64,000 nucleotides of DNA from Bradyrhizobium diazoefficiens USDA 110 (GCF_000011365.1 NC_004463.1:6310001-6374000), one strand, 5' to 3'; counted from the first letter of the stretch, positions 1-14,589 are shown. Program-made: numbers and translations. Notes: generated from the letters alone by a model not told the origin.

Positions 1-1021
1 TCGCGGCCAACTCGTATTTGCGCCGCACCGCATAGTTGACGCCGAACTCCAGTATCCCTGAAAGCTGCAGAATGCCGACAATAATCGCGCACGCGCCGAA
101 CAGACCGAATCCGGCGGTCGCAATCAACAGCGCCGAAGTGACGGGATCGACAGTAGCCAGATCGAAACGTGCTCCGAAGTGACCGAACGTGAAGTAGGAG
201 ACCAGCAGCCCGGCGATGCCGACGGCGGCACAACGCCCGGCCCGGGCGATGCGGTCACCGCGGTTTTCCGTGGTCTCGGGAGGAATGAGGATCGAGATGA
301 TCGCAAGGAATATCGTCCCGATCAGCGCAATCGCCAGAAGCAACACAATGGCGAAAATGAATACACCGGCAAACGCCGAAACGCAGATGCCGATCCATGG
401 CAACGACAGGGTCATGGCTTCCAGTTTTGGGACGGTTAGCTCTCCCATGGTCCCGTACGATTCGTAGAAGGCGTGAAAGCCGGTGGCCACGAATACGACC
501 AGCATGAACGCGATCGCCAGTGGCAGCCAGAAGAAAACGCTGATCAGAAACGTGCGAAGCAGAACCGCGATTCCCGACCAGATCGAGATGCCGCCGCCTG
601 GCGCGAGAAAGCTGGCGTGCCAGCGCAAATATTTCAGGCTCTCATTTTCACTTGCAAGAGATTGCGTTTGCTCGCTGCCATAGGGAAAGTTTGCGCCCGC
701 GTCGGTGTTGGGATCGTCATGCCATTTCCACTGCACCGCCGATGCGGCATATCCGCCGCCGGACACGCTCGATATGTAGTCGAAATGCTTGAGCAAGCCG
801 CTGTTGGCAAATCTTTGCAATGCACCGAGACAGAACGTCGCCGAGCGAATGCCTCCCCCTGACAGCGCGAGCCCAATCCAGGGGCCGGTTACAGCTCTCT
901 TCCGGCCCACGGCCACAGCAGCGCGTTCATCCTGCAAAACGGCGGCTTCGTGCTGCCGCGCGATCGCTGTGGCCCCCGCCTGCGTCAAGCTCCTTTTTCG
1001 AAAAAGCACAGGCGCCCCCAC
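1..1021 (-). CDS. Patatin-like phospholipase with membrane segments, partial (C-terminus outside window)
   Basis: The reading frame is open from a GTG at 1021 to the left edge, about 340 residues, with no stop in the window. Near residues 51-60 it reads LALSGGGIRS, the glycine-rich oxyanion motif of patatin lipases. Near residues 85-90 it reads SVSGGG, matching the G/S-x-S-G-G nucleophile elbow, so Ser87 is the likely nucleophile of the Ser-Asp dyad. The catalytic Asp is not seen in this part. After the lipase start the chain has several strongly hydrophobic stretches (for example around bases 480-540, 300-360 and 60-100), so this is probably a membrane-anchored acyl hydrolase. The start is uncertain: no good ribosome site is seen, and TTG at 988 is an alternative. 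Confidence 0.72.
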   Translation of the reverse strand, partial: MGAPVLFRKRSLTQAGATAIARQHEAAVLQDERAAVAVGRKRAVTGPWIGLALSGGGIRSATFCLGALQRFANSGLLKHFDYISSVSGGGYAASAVQWKWHDDPNTDAGANFPYGSEQTQSLASENESLKYLRWHASFLAPGGGISIWSGIAVLLRTFLISVFFWLPLAIAFMLVVFVATGFHAFYESYGTMGELTVPKLEAMTLSLPWIGICVSAFAGVFIFAIVLLLAIALIGTIFLAIISILIPPETTENRGDRIARAGRCAAVGIAGLLVSYFTFGHFGARFDLATVDPVTSALLIATAGFGLFGACAIIVGILQLSGILEFGVNYAVRRKYELAA

Positions 1022-1149
1022 AACCAGCGAATGAGGTGAACAAGCCCGACAATCTTAGCCGCTTGTCCGTGGACGGAAAGGCAAAAGCTGGATTTCGGAA
1101 CAGTTCAGCCCGCTGAGGCATGGGCCGTGGTGGATAAGTCTTGGGTACT

Positions 1150-2346
1150 TCAGGTCTTGGACATCATGGACTGGAGAACCGTAAGGCCACTCTCCAGATC
1201 CCGCTCCACATCCGCCGCCCGGATCTCCAGCACGCGATAGTCGCGCGCCTCGAGCCACGTCCGCCGTCCCGCCCGGTCCGCCGCGATCGTCTCGCCCTCG
1301 CCCGGGTTCACCAGCTCGATCGCGATCCGGTGCGGGAACGAGACGAAGTCCGGGATGTGGCGGCCGACCGGGGTCTGGCGCTTGAACTGGCCTGCGAAGC
1401 GGCGGTCGCGGGTCAGGGCCTGCCAGAGCAGCCGCTCGGCATCGGTCGGGTTGCGGCGGAGCAGGCGGGCGAGCCCGCGCACGGTCGAGCCGCTGTCGGG
1501 GACACCGCCGCCCTGGCCGTGCTCGGCCAAGAGCGCGCGCAGGCGGGTTGCCTGCTCGCCGTCGAGCACGCCGCCCTTGGCCGGGCCCTTGCGCCCCTCC
1601 GCGATCGCCATGACGACGCCATGGAGGGTGTGCATGTCCTGCTTGGTCGGCTCCATCCGGCTGAAGATGTTGCGCAGGTTGACCAGCATGGTGTCGCGCT
1701 TCTCGGCCGGCCGCAGGAACTCGACCTTATCGAGCTCGCGGATGAGATTGTCGAAGAAGGCCTGCATCTGGTGCTGCGAGGCGCGCTCGGAGCGCTCCGG
1801 CATGGCGTGCGGCAGCTCGCCTGACGTCGCCAGCTTGAACCATTCATAGCCGATCAGCAGCACGGCCTGGGCGAGGTTGAGCGAGGCAAAGCCCGGATTG
1901 ACCGGGAAGGTGATGATGCGGTTGGCGAGGCCGACCTCCTCGTTGGTCAGCCCCCAGCGCTCGCGGCCGAACAGGATACCGGCCTTGCCCCCGGTCGCGA
2001 CGTGCCCGGAGATCTCGGCCGCTGCGGCTTCCGGACCCACCACGGGCTTGGCCTGGTCATGGGGGCGCGCGGTGGTGGCGAACAGCAGGTCGAGATCGGC
2101 GACGGCCTCACCGACCGTGTCGAACAATTCGACCTTTTCCAGAATGTAGTCGGCGCCGGCGGCAGCGCGCTGGGCGGCGATGTTGGGCCAGCCGTCGCGG
2201 GGGTTGACGATGCGCAAGCGGCTCAGGGCGAAGTTGCCCATGGCGCGCGCGGCCATGCCGATGTTTTCGCCAAGCTGCGGCTCGACCAGGATCACGATCG
2301 GACCGTCGAGGGAAAGACCCGCCTTGCTCTTGTCAGTCCCCGACAT
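1150..2346 (-). CDS. TrmJ-family SPOUT RNA methyltransferase fused to a DUF559 domain
   Basis: The 398-residue protein has two parts. Residues about 15-255 are a SpoU/TrmH-type SPOUT methyltransferase of the TrmJ subgroup (VEPQLGENIGMAARAM near 21-36; FGRERWGL at 126-133; NLAQAV near 157-162). That family 2'-O-methylates tRNA at position 32 using S-adenosylmethionine. Residues about 289-395 match DUF559, a Vsr/restriction-like fold (TDAERLLWQAL, IPDF, LEARDYRVLEI). In this tail Asp333 and Glu344 remain, but the usual E-x-D-G-x-Q-H core reads ELVNPGEGE, so nuclease activity is doubtful. TrmJ proteins normally end near 250-270 residues, so the tail is an accretion. RNA target and tail function are inferred. 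Confidence 0.85.
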   Translation of the reverse strand: MSGTDKSKAGLSLDGPIVILVEPQLGENIGMAARAMGNFALSRLRIVNPRDGWPNIAAQRAAAGADYILEKVELFDTVGEAVADLDLLFATTARPHDQAKPVVGPEAAAAEISGHVATGGKAGILFGRERWGLTNEEVGLANRIITFPVNPGFASLNLAQAVLLIGYEWFKLATSGELPHAMPERSERASQHQMQAFFDNLIRELDKVEFLRPAEKRDTMLVNLRNIFSRMEPTKQDMHTLHGVVMAIAEGRKGPAKGGVLDGEQATRLRALLAEHGQGGGVPDSGSTVRGLARLLRRNPTDAERLLWQALTRDRRFAGQFKRQTPVGRHIPDFVSFPHRIAIELVNPGEGETIAADRAGRRTWLEARDYRVLEIRAADVERDLESGLTVLQSMMSKT

Positions 2347-2684
2347 TTCGTTTCGCTTTCACTCTTCGTCTCAAGGCCTTGGCAAGGCGCTCTCAGGAAT
2401 TGATTCAAGGCCCGCCGCCAGCCGGCGCGCCCTGCCCGCCTGTCGTTTGCCTGTCCTGACGAAATTCTCAAGGGAAATAACGACTTGGATTCGACTTTTG
2501 AATCTCTTCTGAAGCCTCAGGCCGGCCCTCGCCGGCGGGCCGCTCCCCGCCCCCCATCTGGGGAAGCTGGATGAGCTAAAAGTGCATAATCCCTTGGCTT
2601 TCGCCCGCCGCGCGGCGGTGCTAAGAGGCGGCGGATATTCCCGTGGCGCGCCAATAGCGCCGTTCCCAAGAGGCTTCCCCGATC
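2347..2684. other. Divergent intergenic region between the TrmJ-like gene and icd
   Basis: No gene is seen here. A GC-rich inverted repeat (GGCCGGC/GCCGGC) lies near 2520-2543. The promoters for the leftward methyltransferase and rightward icd should lie here, but no convincing -35/-10 pair can be picked out by eye. Confidence 0.4.
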
Positions 2685-3899
2685 ATGGCAAAAATCAAGG
2701 TATCCAATCCCGTCGTCGAACTCGATGGCGACGAGATGACCCGGATCATCTGGCAGTACATCAAGGACAAGCTGATCACCCCGTTCCTGGATGTCGAGCT
2801 GATGTATTTCGACCTGGGGATGGAATACCGCGACCACACCAACGATCAGGTCACCATCGACGCCGCCGAAGCGATCAAGAAGGTCGGCGTCGGCGTCAAG
2901 TGCGCCACCATCACCCCTGATGAAGCCCGGGTGAAGGAGTTCAACCTCAAGCAGATGTGGAAGTCGCCGAACGGCACCATCCGCAACATCCTCGGCGGCG
3001 TGATCTTCCGCGAGCCGATCATCTGCAAGAACGTGCCGCGCCTGGTTCCCGGCTGGACCAAGCCGATCATCATCGGCCGCCACGCCTATGGCGACCAGTA
3101 CCGCGCCACCGATTTCAAGTTCCCGGGCAAGGGCACCCTGTCGATGAAGTTCGTCGGCGAGGACGGCACCGTGATCGAGAAGGAAGTGTTCAAGGCCCCC
3201 GGCGCCGGCGTCGCCATGGAGATGTACAATCTCGACGACTCCATCATCGACTTCGCCCGCGCCTCGCTGAACTACGGCCTGCTGCGCAACTACCCGGTCT
3301 ATCTGTCGACCAAGAACACCATCCTCAAGGTCTATGACGGCCGCTTCAAGGACATCTTCCAGGACATCTACGACCGCGAGTTCAAGAAGGAATTCGAGGC
3401 CAAGGGCCTGACCTACGAGCACCGCCTGATCGACGACATGGTGGCCTCGGCGCTGAAATGGTCCGGCGGCTATGTCTGGGCCTGCAAGAACTACGACGGC
3501 GACGTGCAGTCCGACACGGTCGCGCAGGGCTACGGCTCGCTCGGCCTGATGACCTCGGTGCTGCTCACCCCGGACGGCAAGACCGTGGAAGCGGAAGCCG
3601 CCCACGGCACGGTGACCCGCCACTACCGCGAGCACCAGAAGGGCAAGGAGACCTCGACCAACTCGATCGCGTCGATCTTCGCCTGGACCCGTGGCCTCGC
3701 CCACCGCGCCAAGCTCGACAACAACGCCGAGCTCGCCAAGTTCGCGAACACCCTCGAGAAGGTCTGCGTCGACACCGTCGAGGCCGGCTACATGACCAAG
3801 GACCTCGCGCTGCTGGTCGGCGCCGACCAGCGCTGGCTCTCGACCACCGGCTTCCTCGACAAAGTCGCGGAGAACCTCACCAAGGCGATGGCGGCGTAA
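2685..3899 (+). CDS. icd: NADP-dependent isocitrate dehydrogenase
   Basis: This 404-residue protein is a full-length NADP-type isocitrate dehydrogenase of the homodimeric class shared by alphaproteobacteria and eukaryotes. It converts isocitrate to 2-oxoglutarate, CO2 and NADPH in the TCA cycle, in the cytosol. Family landmarks include [14 protein letters not shown] near residues 10-23, the substrate-binding stretch KSPNGTIRN near 93-101, and [17 protein letters not shown] in the cofactor region. The ATG at 2685 gives the family's usual N-terminus ([18 protein letters not shown]). It is a single gene closed by a strong terminator. Confidence 0.98.
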   Translation: MAKIKVSNPVVELDGDEMTRIIWQYIKDKLITPFLDVELMYFDLGMEYRDHTNDQVTIDAAEAIKKVGVGVKCATITPDEARVKEFNLKQMWKSPNGTIRNILGGVIFREPIICKNVPRLVPGWTKPIIIGRHAYGDQYRATDFKFPGKGTLSMKFVGEDGTVIEKEVFKAPGAGVAMEMYNLDDSIIDFARASLNYGLLRNYPVYLSTKNTILKVYDGRFKDIFQDIYDREFKKEFEAKGLTYEHRLIDDMVASALKWSGGYVWACKNYDGDVQSDTVAQGYGSLGLMTSVLLTPDGKTVEAEAAHGTVTRHYREHQKGKETSTNSIASIFAWTRGLAHRAKLDNNAELAKFANTLEKVCVDTVEAGYMTKDLALLVGADQRWLSTTGFLDKVAENLTKAMAA

Positions 3900-3937
3900 G
3901 CCGACCGCAATTTCGCCCGACTGGGCCGGACATCATC

Positions 3938-3973
3938 ACGGGCCGCGCCGCATGCGCGGCCCGTTTGTTTTTT
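3938..3973 (+). terminator. Intrinsic terminator of icd
   Basis: A perfect GC-rich stem (ACGGGCCGCGC / GCGCGGCCCGT, 3938-3964) with a short loop is followed by a T-rich run (TTGTTTTTTG). It lies 39 bases after the icd stop codon. Confidence 0.9.
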
Positions 3974-3995
3974 GAAACCCTTTGCGGAGACCGCC

Positions 3996-4496
3996 ATGTT
4001 CAGCAAGCTTGCCGCCCCCACCCTGATGCTCGCGGCCCTGATCGGACCGGCCGGGGCTGCGGAGACGCTTCCCGAGGCCATCGCCGCGCCGGGCGAGACC
4101 GTCGTGCTCAGCGTCCACGCCGAAGGCGCGCAGGTCTATGAGTGCAAGGCCGGCGCTGAGGGCAAGCTCGCCTGGTCCTTCCGCGAACCGGTCGCGACGC
4201 TGCTGTCCGAAGGCAAGACCGTCGGCCGCCACTATGCCGGGCCGAGCTGGGAGCTTGCCGACAGCAGCGCCGTGGTCGGCAAGGCCATCGGCAACGCGCC
4301 GGGCGCCAAGGGCGCCGACATCCCCTGGCTGAAGCTGGAGGTCGCCTCCCGCCGCGGCAGCGGCGTCCTGACGCCGGTCACCACCGTCCAGCGCATCAAC
4401 ACCCATGGCGGCAAGCTCGAGGGGTCTTGCGAGAAGGCCGGCGAGTTCAAAAGCGCGCCGTACTCGGCGGACTATGTTTTCCTGAAGAAGGGCTGA
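3996..4496 (+). CDS. DUF3455 domain exported protein
   Basis: The 166-residue protein starts with a signal peptide (MFSKLAAPTLMLAALIGPAGAAE, cleavage near residue 22). The rest matches DUF3455: VYECKAG, the WSFREPVATLL stretch, HYAGPSWE, IPWLKLE and a GV-x-VT-x-VQRINT-x-GG segment, with paired cysteines. The function of the family is unknown; proteins of this kind are secreted. ATG 3996 is preferred over an upstream TTG because a GGAG lies in front and the signal peptide begins there. It is convergent with the K+ channel gene, with only four bases between stops. Confidence 0.88.
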   Translation: MFSKLAAPTLMLAALIGPAGAAETLPEAIAAPGETVVLSVHAEGAQVYECKAGAEGKLAWSFREPVATLLSEGKTVGRHYAGPSWELADSSAVVGKAIGNAPGAKGADIPWLKLEVASRRGSGVLTPVTTVQRINTHGGKLEGSCEKAGEFKSAPYSADYVFLKKG

Positions 4497-4500
4497 CCGC

Positions 4501-5727
4501 TCAGCGGTCGGTGCCCTCGCGCTCGGCCTGGGCCAGTTCCGCCGCAGCGAGATCGCCGGTCTCTTCCAGCCGCGCCTTCGCGGTCTTGTGGACGTGGGCC
4601 GCGAGCGTCGGCATGCGCTCGATCAGGGCGTGGAAATCCTGGGCGTCGAGCACCAGCAGGCGCGTCTTGCGCGTCGCCGTCACCGTGCCGCTGCGCTTGG
4701 TCTTGTGCAGCAGCGCGATCTCGCCGAAGAAGGTGCCGTCGGTGAGCCGCACATTCTGGGTCGGCAGCGCGATCTCGACCTCGCCGGCGGTGATGAAATA
4801 CATCGACGTGGCGGCATCCCCTCGCCGCACCAAAATCTCGCCCTGCTCGATGGTGCGCGCGCGCAAGAGCCGCATGATGTCGGCGATCTCCGAGGCCGAC
4901 AAATGCGAGAACAGCGGCACCCGCGCCAGCATGCCCCAGGTGACGACGAAGTCGCGCCGCTTCACCTCTTCCGCGAAGGCGGTCGAGATGATCGCGACCG
5001 GCAGCGCGATCATGGCAAAGCCTGAGATGATCGCGAACACCGAGACGAACTTGCCGAGCGTCGTCACCGGCACGACGTCGCCATAGCCGACGGTGCCGAG
5101 CGTCACGATCGCCCACCACATCGCCTGCGGGATGGTGCCGAGCTTGTCCGGCTGCACGTCGCGCTCGATGGCGTAGAGCAGCGAGGCGAAGGTCAGGACC
5201 ACGCCGATCAGGATGACGATGCAGCCGATCAGCGCCCGCCGCTCGGCGTGCACGGCGGCGAGCAGCGAGCGCATTGCCGGCGAATAGCGGATCAGCTTGA
5301 AGAACGGCAGCACGCCGAGCGCCGCCAGCGTCGCATGCCGGCCCGTGGCGAGCACGATTGCCGCGGGCAGGAACGCCATGAGGTCGATGATGCCGAGCGC
5401 GGAGAAGGCATAAGAGAGCCGGTCGGACAGCGCGGACGCCTTGCGCTGGGTGTGTCCGGCGACCGTCCACAGCCGCGCGGCATATTCCAGCGCGAACACG
5501 ATCACGGCGAAGACCTTAATCGCCGAGAACAGCGCGCCGAACTGCGCGTCCAGATCCGGCACCGAGGCGAGGACCATCGCGACCACGTCGAGCACGATGA
5601 CGCCGATGATCAGCTGGATGAAGCGCGACCCGACCGAATAGGCCAGCGGATCGTGCTCCAGCAGTTCGTAGAGGCGATCCCTCAAATTGGGGTCGCGAAG
5701 CCCACGTCCTCGCGGAACGAGGCCCAC
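4501..5727 (-). CDS. Voltage-gated-type K+ channel with C-terminal cyclic-nucleotide-binding domain
   Basis: Residues about 35-270 hold six membrane segments of a Kv-like subunit. The pore helix and selectivity filter read TLGTVGYGDVVP, with TVGYGD at about 212-217, the K+ signature. The S4-like segment has few positive charges, so voltage sensing may be weak. Residues about 285-400 are a cNMP-binding domain with FFGEIALLHKTKRSGTV; the phosphate-binding arginine is kept, so cAMP or cGMP gating is likely. The start is taken as GTG at 5727, just after the alaS stop at 5732, because longer versions would run into alaS. Ends -4 relative to the neighbouring exported-protein gene. Likely co-transcribed behind alaS. 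Confidence 0.88.
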   Translation of the reverse strand: MGLVPRGRGLRDPNLRDRLYELLEHDPLAYSVGSRFIQLIIGVIVLDVVAMVLASVPDLDAQFGALFSAIKVFAVIVFALEYAARLWTVAGHTQRKASALSDRLSYAFSALGIIDLMAFLPAAIVLATGRHATLAALGVLPFFKLIRYSPAMRSLLAAVHAERRALIGCIVILIGVVLTFASLLYAIERDVQPDKLGTIPQAMWWAIVTLGTVGYGDVVPVTTLGKFVSVFAIISGFAMIALPVAIISTAFAEEVKRRDFVVTWGMLARVPLFSHLSASEIADIMRLLRARTIEQGEILVRRGDAATSMYFITAGEVEIALPTQNVRLTDGTFFGEIALLHKTKRSGTVTATRKTRLLVLDAQDFHALIERMPTLAAHVHKTAKARLEETGDLAAAELAQAEREGTDR

Positions 5728-5731
5728 GGCC

Positions 5732-8416
<2,685 letters not shown>

Positions 8417-8649
8417 CCAATCGGGTGTGTTCGGACCCGCGACCGCCGTCCAAACCGGAAATTAAGGCTGATATCTGCGGGTCAAAGCGCTTTTAGACAA
8501 GGCCAGCTTCGCTGTCCAGAAACTGTGCAGAGAGATCAGAGGGTTGCCGCAGGCGCTCAATCCCGTTGCAATCCCGTTGAAAGACGCAAAGGCCGCGTTG
8601 ACAGGCTTGGCTGGCCTGTGGTCTGTACCCATCTGTATCGTACGGCCAC

Positions 8650-8822
8650 GTCGGGAGAGACCGGCTTTAGGCAGCCGGCGCCGAAGGAGCAACCGCCCCG
8701 GAAACTCTCAGGCAAAAGGACCGCGTGGCTTTGACAGCATCTGGAAAGAGGCGCCGACGAGCTTGAGGCTCGGACAGCGTCCGCCGACGGGATAATACTC
8801 TCAGGCACAGCGACAGATGGGG
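8650..8822 (+). promoter_or_regulatory. Tandem glycine riboswitch upstream of gcvT
   Basis: Two glycine aptamers lie in series. The first (about 8650-8728) has GGGAGAGACC, the GCCGAAGGAGCAA core and AAACTCTCAGGCAAAAGGACC. The second (about 8741-8822) has GGAAAGAGGCGCC, CGCCGACGG and ATACTCTCAGGCACAGCGACA. A short linker joins them. A GGGGA/TCCCC hairpin near 8839-8854, between the second aptamer and the gcvT start, may be part of the expression platform. The family turns on glycine cleavage genes when glycine is abundant, which fits the gcvTHP operon downstream. Confidence 0.95.
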
Positions 8823-8877
8823 CTTCGACTGGTTGGCTCGGGGAATCGTCCCCGGGGAACCGCCGAGGGCCCCTGTG

Positions 8878-10023
8878 ATGCTAGCTCACGACCAAGACTC
8901 CCTGAAACGTACGCCCCTCTACGACCTTCATGTGTCCCTCGGGGGCAAGATGGTGCCGTTCGCGGGCTATGACATGCCCGTGCAGTACCCCGCTGGCGTG
9001 CTGAAGGAACACCTCCATACCCGCAGCCAGGCCGGCCTGTTCGACGTCTCCCACATGGGCCAGCTCCGCTTGCTGCCGAAATCCGGCAGGGTCGAGGACG
9101 CCGCCCGCGCGCTGGAACGGCTGGTGCCTCAGGATATCGTCGCGATTGCGCTGGGGCGGCAGCGCTACGCCCAGTTCACCAATGCCGATGGCGGCATTCT
9201 CGACGACCTGATGGTCGCCAATTTCGGCGACCACCTGTTCCTGGTCGTCAACGCCGCCTGCAAGGCAGAGGACGAGGCGCATCTGCGCGCGCATCTCTCG
9301 GACGACTGCGTCATCGATTCGCTGGCCGACCGCGCGCTGATCGCGCTGCAGGGTCCGAAGGCGGAAGCGGTGCTGGCGAAATTCTGTGCAAAGGCGCCGT
9401 CCATGAAGTTCATGGACGCCGGTCCGCATGAGGTCGCCGGCATCAAGTGCTTCGTCTCGCGCTCCGGCTACACCGGCGAGGACGGGTTCGAGATTTCGGT
9501 TCCCGCCGCGGACGCCGAGCGTCTGGCCAAAACGCTGCTGGAAAACCCCGATGTGGTGCCGATCGGCCTCGGCGCCCGCGACAGCCTGCGGCTGGAAGCC
9601 GGGCTCTGCCTCTACGGCCACGACATCGACACCGCCACCACGCCGGTCGAGGCCGCGCTGGAATGGTCGGTGCAGAAAAGCCGCCGCAGCGGCGGCGCGC
9701 GCGCGGGTGGTTTCCCCGGCGCCGAGAAGATTCTCGCTCATTTCGACCAGGGTGCGGCCCGCCGCCGCGTCGGCCTGCGCGCGCAAGGCCGCGCGCCGGT
9801 GCGCGAGGGCGCGCTGCTGTTTGCTGATAGCGCATCCGCCGAGCCGATCGGACAAGTCACATCGGGCGGCTTCGGCCCGAGCCTGAACGCGCCGGTCGCG
9901 ATGGGCTACGTGCCCACCGCATCGAGCGCGCTCGGCACAAGCCTGTTCGCCGAGGTGCGCGGCCAGCGGCTGCCAATGACGGTCGCCGCCATGCCCTTCG
10001 TGAAAAACACCTACAAACGCTGA
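8878..10023 (+). CDS. gcvT: Glycine cleavage system T protein (aminomethyltransferase)
   Basis: The 381-residue protein is the tetrahydrofolate-dependent aminomethyltransferase of the glycine cleavage complex. It releases ammonia from the aminomethyl group held on lipoyl-GcvH and makes methylene-THF. Family landmarks include [23 protein letters not shown] at the N-terminus, [10 protein letters not shown], the folate-site segment [12 protein letters not shown], and [23 protein letters not shown] 8878 gives the normal N-terminus and has GAGGG in front; the in-frame TTG at 8833 is too close to the riboswitch. It is the first gene of gcvT-gcvH-gcvP. Confidence 0.97.
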   Translation: MLAHDQDSLKRTPLYDLHVSLGGKMVPFAGYDMPVQYPAGVLKEHLHTRSQAGLFDVSHMGQLRLLPKSGRVEDAARALERLVPQDIVAIALGRQRYAQFTNADGGILDDLMVANFGDHLFLVVNAACKAEDEAHLRAHLSDDCVIDSLADRALIALQGPKAEAVLAKFCAKAPSMKFMDAGPHEVAGIKCFVSRSGYTGEDGFEISVPAADAERLAKTLLENPDVVPIGLGARDSLRLEAGLCLYGHDIDTATTPVEAALEWSVQKSRRSGGARAGGFPGAEKILAHFDQGAARRRVGLRAQGRAPVREGALLFADSASAEPIGQVTSGGFGPSLNAPVAMGYVPTASSALGTSLFAEVRGQRLPMTVAAMPFVKNTYKR

Positions 10024-10034
10024 GGACTTCAGAA

Positions 10035-10403
10035 ATGACCACGACGCTGTACACCTCCGACCATGAATGGCTCGCCATCGAGGGCGATGTCGCCACCGTC
10101 GGGATCACCGACTACGCGCAGTCGCAGCTCGGCGACGTCGTGTTCATCGAGCTGCCCAAGCTCGGCCGCGCGCTGAAGAAGGCGGAAGCCGCCGCCGTGG
10201 TGGAGTCCGTGAAGGCCGCCTCCGACGTCTACGCGCCTGTGACGGGCGAGGTGCTCGAGACCAACGATGCGCTCGCCGCCGAGCCGGCGCTGGTGAACTC
10301 GGATGCGCAAGGCAAGGCCTGGTTCTTCAAGATCAAGATTGCCGACAAGAGCGAACTAGGCGGCCTCATGGATGAAGCCGCCTACAAGGCCCACACGGCG
10401 TGA
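10035..10403 (+). CDS. gcvH: Glycine cleavage system H protein
   Basis: This 122-residue lipoyl carrier shuttles the aminomethyl intermediate between GcvP, GcvT and the lipoamide dehydrogenase. The lipoylation site is Lys60 in [17 protein letters not shown], the family signature. The N-terminal [20 protein letters not shown] and the C-terminal [12 protein letters not shown] are also typical. It starts 11 bases after gcvT stops. Confidence 0.98.
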   Translation: MTTTLYTSDHEWLAIEGDVATVGITDYAQSQLGDVVFIELPKLGRALKKAEAAAVVESVKAASDVYAPVTGEVLETNDALAAEPALVNSDAQGKAWFFKIKIADKSELGGLMDEAAYKAHTA

Positions 10404-10457
10404 GATGAAGCGAACTCTGACCTCACATTCGGTGTCATCGTCCGCGACGGCGGACGA

Positions 10458-10535
10458 TCCAGTACGCCGCGGCTTCTCGGTTCTAGCCGTGATGGCTGCG
10501 TTTATTGGATGCCCCGCCTTCGCGGGGCATGACGG
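10458..10535. repeat. Dispersed palindromic repeat between gcvH and gcvP
   Basis: The gcvH-gcvP gap (159 bases) holds a perfect hairpin (ATGCCCCGC/GCGGGGCAT, 10509-10530). A 21-base segment at 10458-10478 is present as its exact reverse complement at 43564-43584, next to a second copy of the same hairpin at 43584-43605. This is a multi-copy REP-like intergenic element placed inside the operon. It could attenuate or stabilise the gcv message. Confidence 0.8.
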
Positions 10536-10562
10536 CGACAGCGAAATCTAAAGCGAGGACCC

Positions 10563-13430
<2,868 letters not shown>

Positions 13431-13448
13431 GACGCGACGGAAGTTTCG

Positions 13449-13535
13449 TAGGGTGGGCAAAGCAGAGCGTGCCCACCACATTTGTGCACATTGAGATATG
13501 GTGGGCACGGCTCTCGCGCGCCTTTGCCCACCTTA
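13449..13535. repeat. Inverted 'GGTGGGCAAAG...GTGCCCACC' repeat pair after gcvP
   Basis: The motif TAGGGTGGGCAAAG...GTGCCCACCA (13449-13478) is followed by a near inverted copy (13499-13535, TGGTGGGCAC...TTTGCCCACC). Together they could fold into a long hairpin. The motif resembles a widespread dispersed intergenic repeat of bradyrhizobia. It lies between the convergent gcvP and the DUF1835-like gene, so it may also act as a transcription block. Confidence 0.75.
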
Positions 13536-13568
13536 CGGCTCTGCCCTCTACCCATCCTACAACCTAGC

Positions 13569-14564
13569 TTAAGGCGCCACCAGCGAACGACTTTGCCCGT
13601 CCCAGCGCCAGAGCCGTTCGTTGGTCAGAAGCGTGCCGCCCCACCAGCGCCGGATCGGATTGTGGCTGCGGAAGTCTTCCCGGCCCGCAAGCACCGCTTT
13701 GCCGAACTCCGTCAGCAACAGCCGGCTCCGGCGAAAGGCGGCGTTGCGACCTCGCGCATCGTGCGGGGCAAGCGTCGCGAGCTTCGGATCGAGACCGGCG
13801 ACCGCCGGCATCGGACCGGACGCAAGCCCTTCGAGCAAAGGGCCGAGCTCCCACTGGTCGTACACACGTGTTTCGAGCAGGCCGCCCGGCTGAAACAGCT
13901 CCCTGGTACGGTTGTGTCCCCTCGCAATCAATTCGAGAAGCCGCGCTTCCGTCGCACCCAGTCCGGTGATTGGTGACGGCAGTTCTGCCAGCAATTCTTC
14001 CATCGCCGGCTTCAGGAAGGGTAGCCTGGGGAAATCCCTGCTCAGGAGCCCGAGACAGAGCTCAGGCGTTGGCGCGCGGTAGGCCTCCCAGGCCATGCGG
14101 GCAACCTCGAAGTCGCGCTCCGTCACATCGAGCGCCCGCACGGTACGCTCGCGGAGCCCCGCGACGTCTGCTCCGAGCAAATCGAAATCGACCAGCCGCA
14201 ATCGCAGACGCTCGACCATGTAGGGTTCGGCGCGGAGATAGTCGAGGATCCAGACCAACTGCAATTGATTGTTCGGGCTGGGATCAAACCACAGCTCGAT
14301 GAGCTCGACACCGCAGGTCTCGCAGAACCAGACCAGTCCGAGTTCTCGGTGCGCACGACCGGTCTGGGGCGATTGGACAACAAGATCGGACCACCGCACG
14401 TCCGGCTCGCCTCTGAAAGAGCCCCCTTTGAGGTAGTTATCGAGGTGGTGCGACGTCGGCAGCGGTCCTGACACGAACCGAAAGATGAGCGGGACAACCA
14501 TGTCGGCGCGGTCCGCGTAGGTGAGACCGACGCCGGACGAACTGGTCAGGATCATACGCTTCAT
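13569..14564 (-). CDS. Hypothetical protein resembling the DUF1835 family
   Basis: The 331-residue protein starts MKRMILTSSSGVGLTYADRAD and has the sequence style of DUF1835/DUF3658 proteins: a short N-terminal strand-loop, ELIELWFDPSPNNQLQLVWILDYL in the middle, and a winged-helix-like end with LLLTEFGKAVLAGREDF and RWWGGTLLTNERLWRWD. No catalytic motif is recognised and the function is unknown. ATG 14564 is preferred over an in-frame ATG 18 codons upstream because the longer version begins inside the recA terminator region. No strong ribosome site is seen. It probably follows recA in the same direction. Confidence 0.7.
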   Translation of the reverse strand: MKRMILTSSSGVGLTYADRADMVVPLIFRFVSGPLPTSHHLDNYLKGGSFRGEPDVRWSDLVVQSPQTGRAHRELGLVWFCETCGVELIELWFDPSPNNQLQLVWILDYLRAEPYMVERLRLRLVDFDLLGADVAGLRERTVRALDVTERDFEVARMAWEAYRAPTPELCLGLLSRDFPRLPFLKPAMEELLAELPSPITGLGATEARLLELIARGHNRTRELFQPGGLLETRVYDQWELGPLLEGLASGPMPAVAGLDPKLATLAPHDARGRNAAFRRSRLLLTEFGKAVLAGREDFRSHNPIRRWWGGTLLTNERLWRWDGQSRSLVAP

Positions 14565-14589
14565 CGTCGATGCGCCCGCCCCCACACAA

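Noticed and set aside
2517..3704. Long open frame antisense to icd
   Set aside because: It lies fully opposite a certain icd gene and its sequence is low-complexity Arg/His/Asp, the usual shadow of a GC-rich gene.
10404..10562. Possible separate promoter or small gene between gcvH and gcvP
   Set aside because: The space is filled by a dispersed palindromic repeat also found at 43564; no frame of useful length is present.
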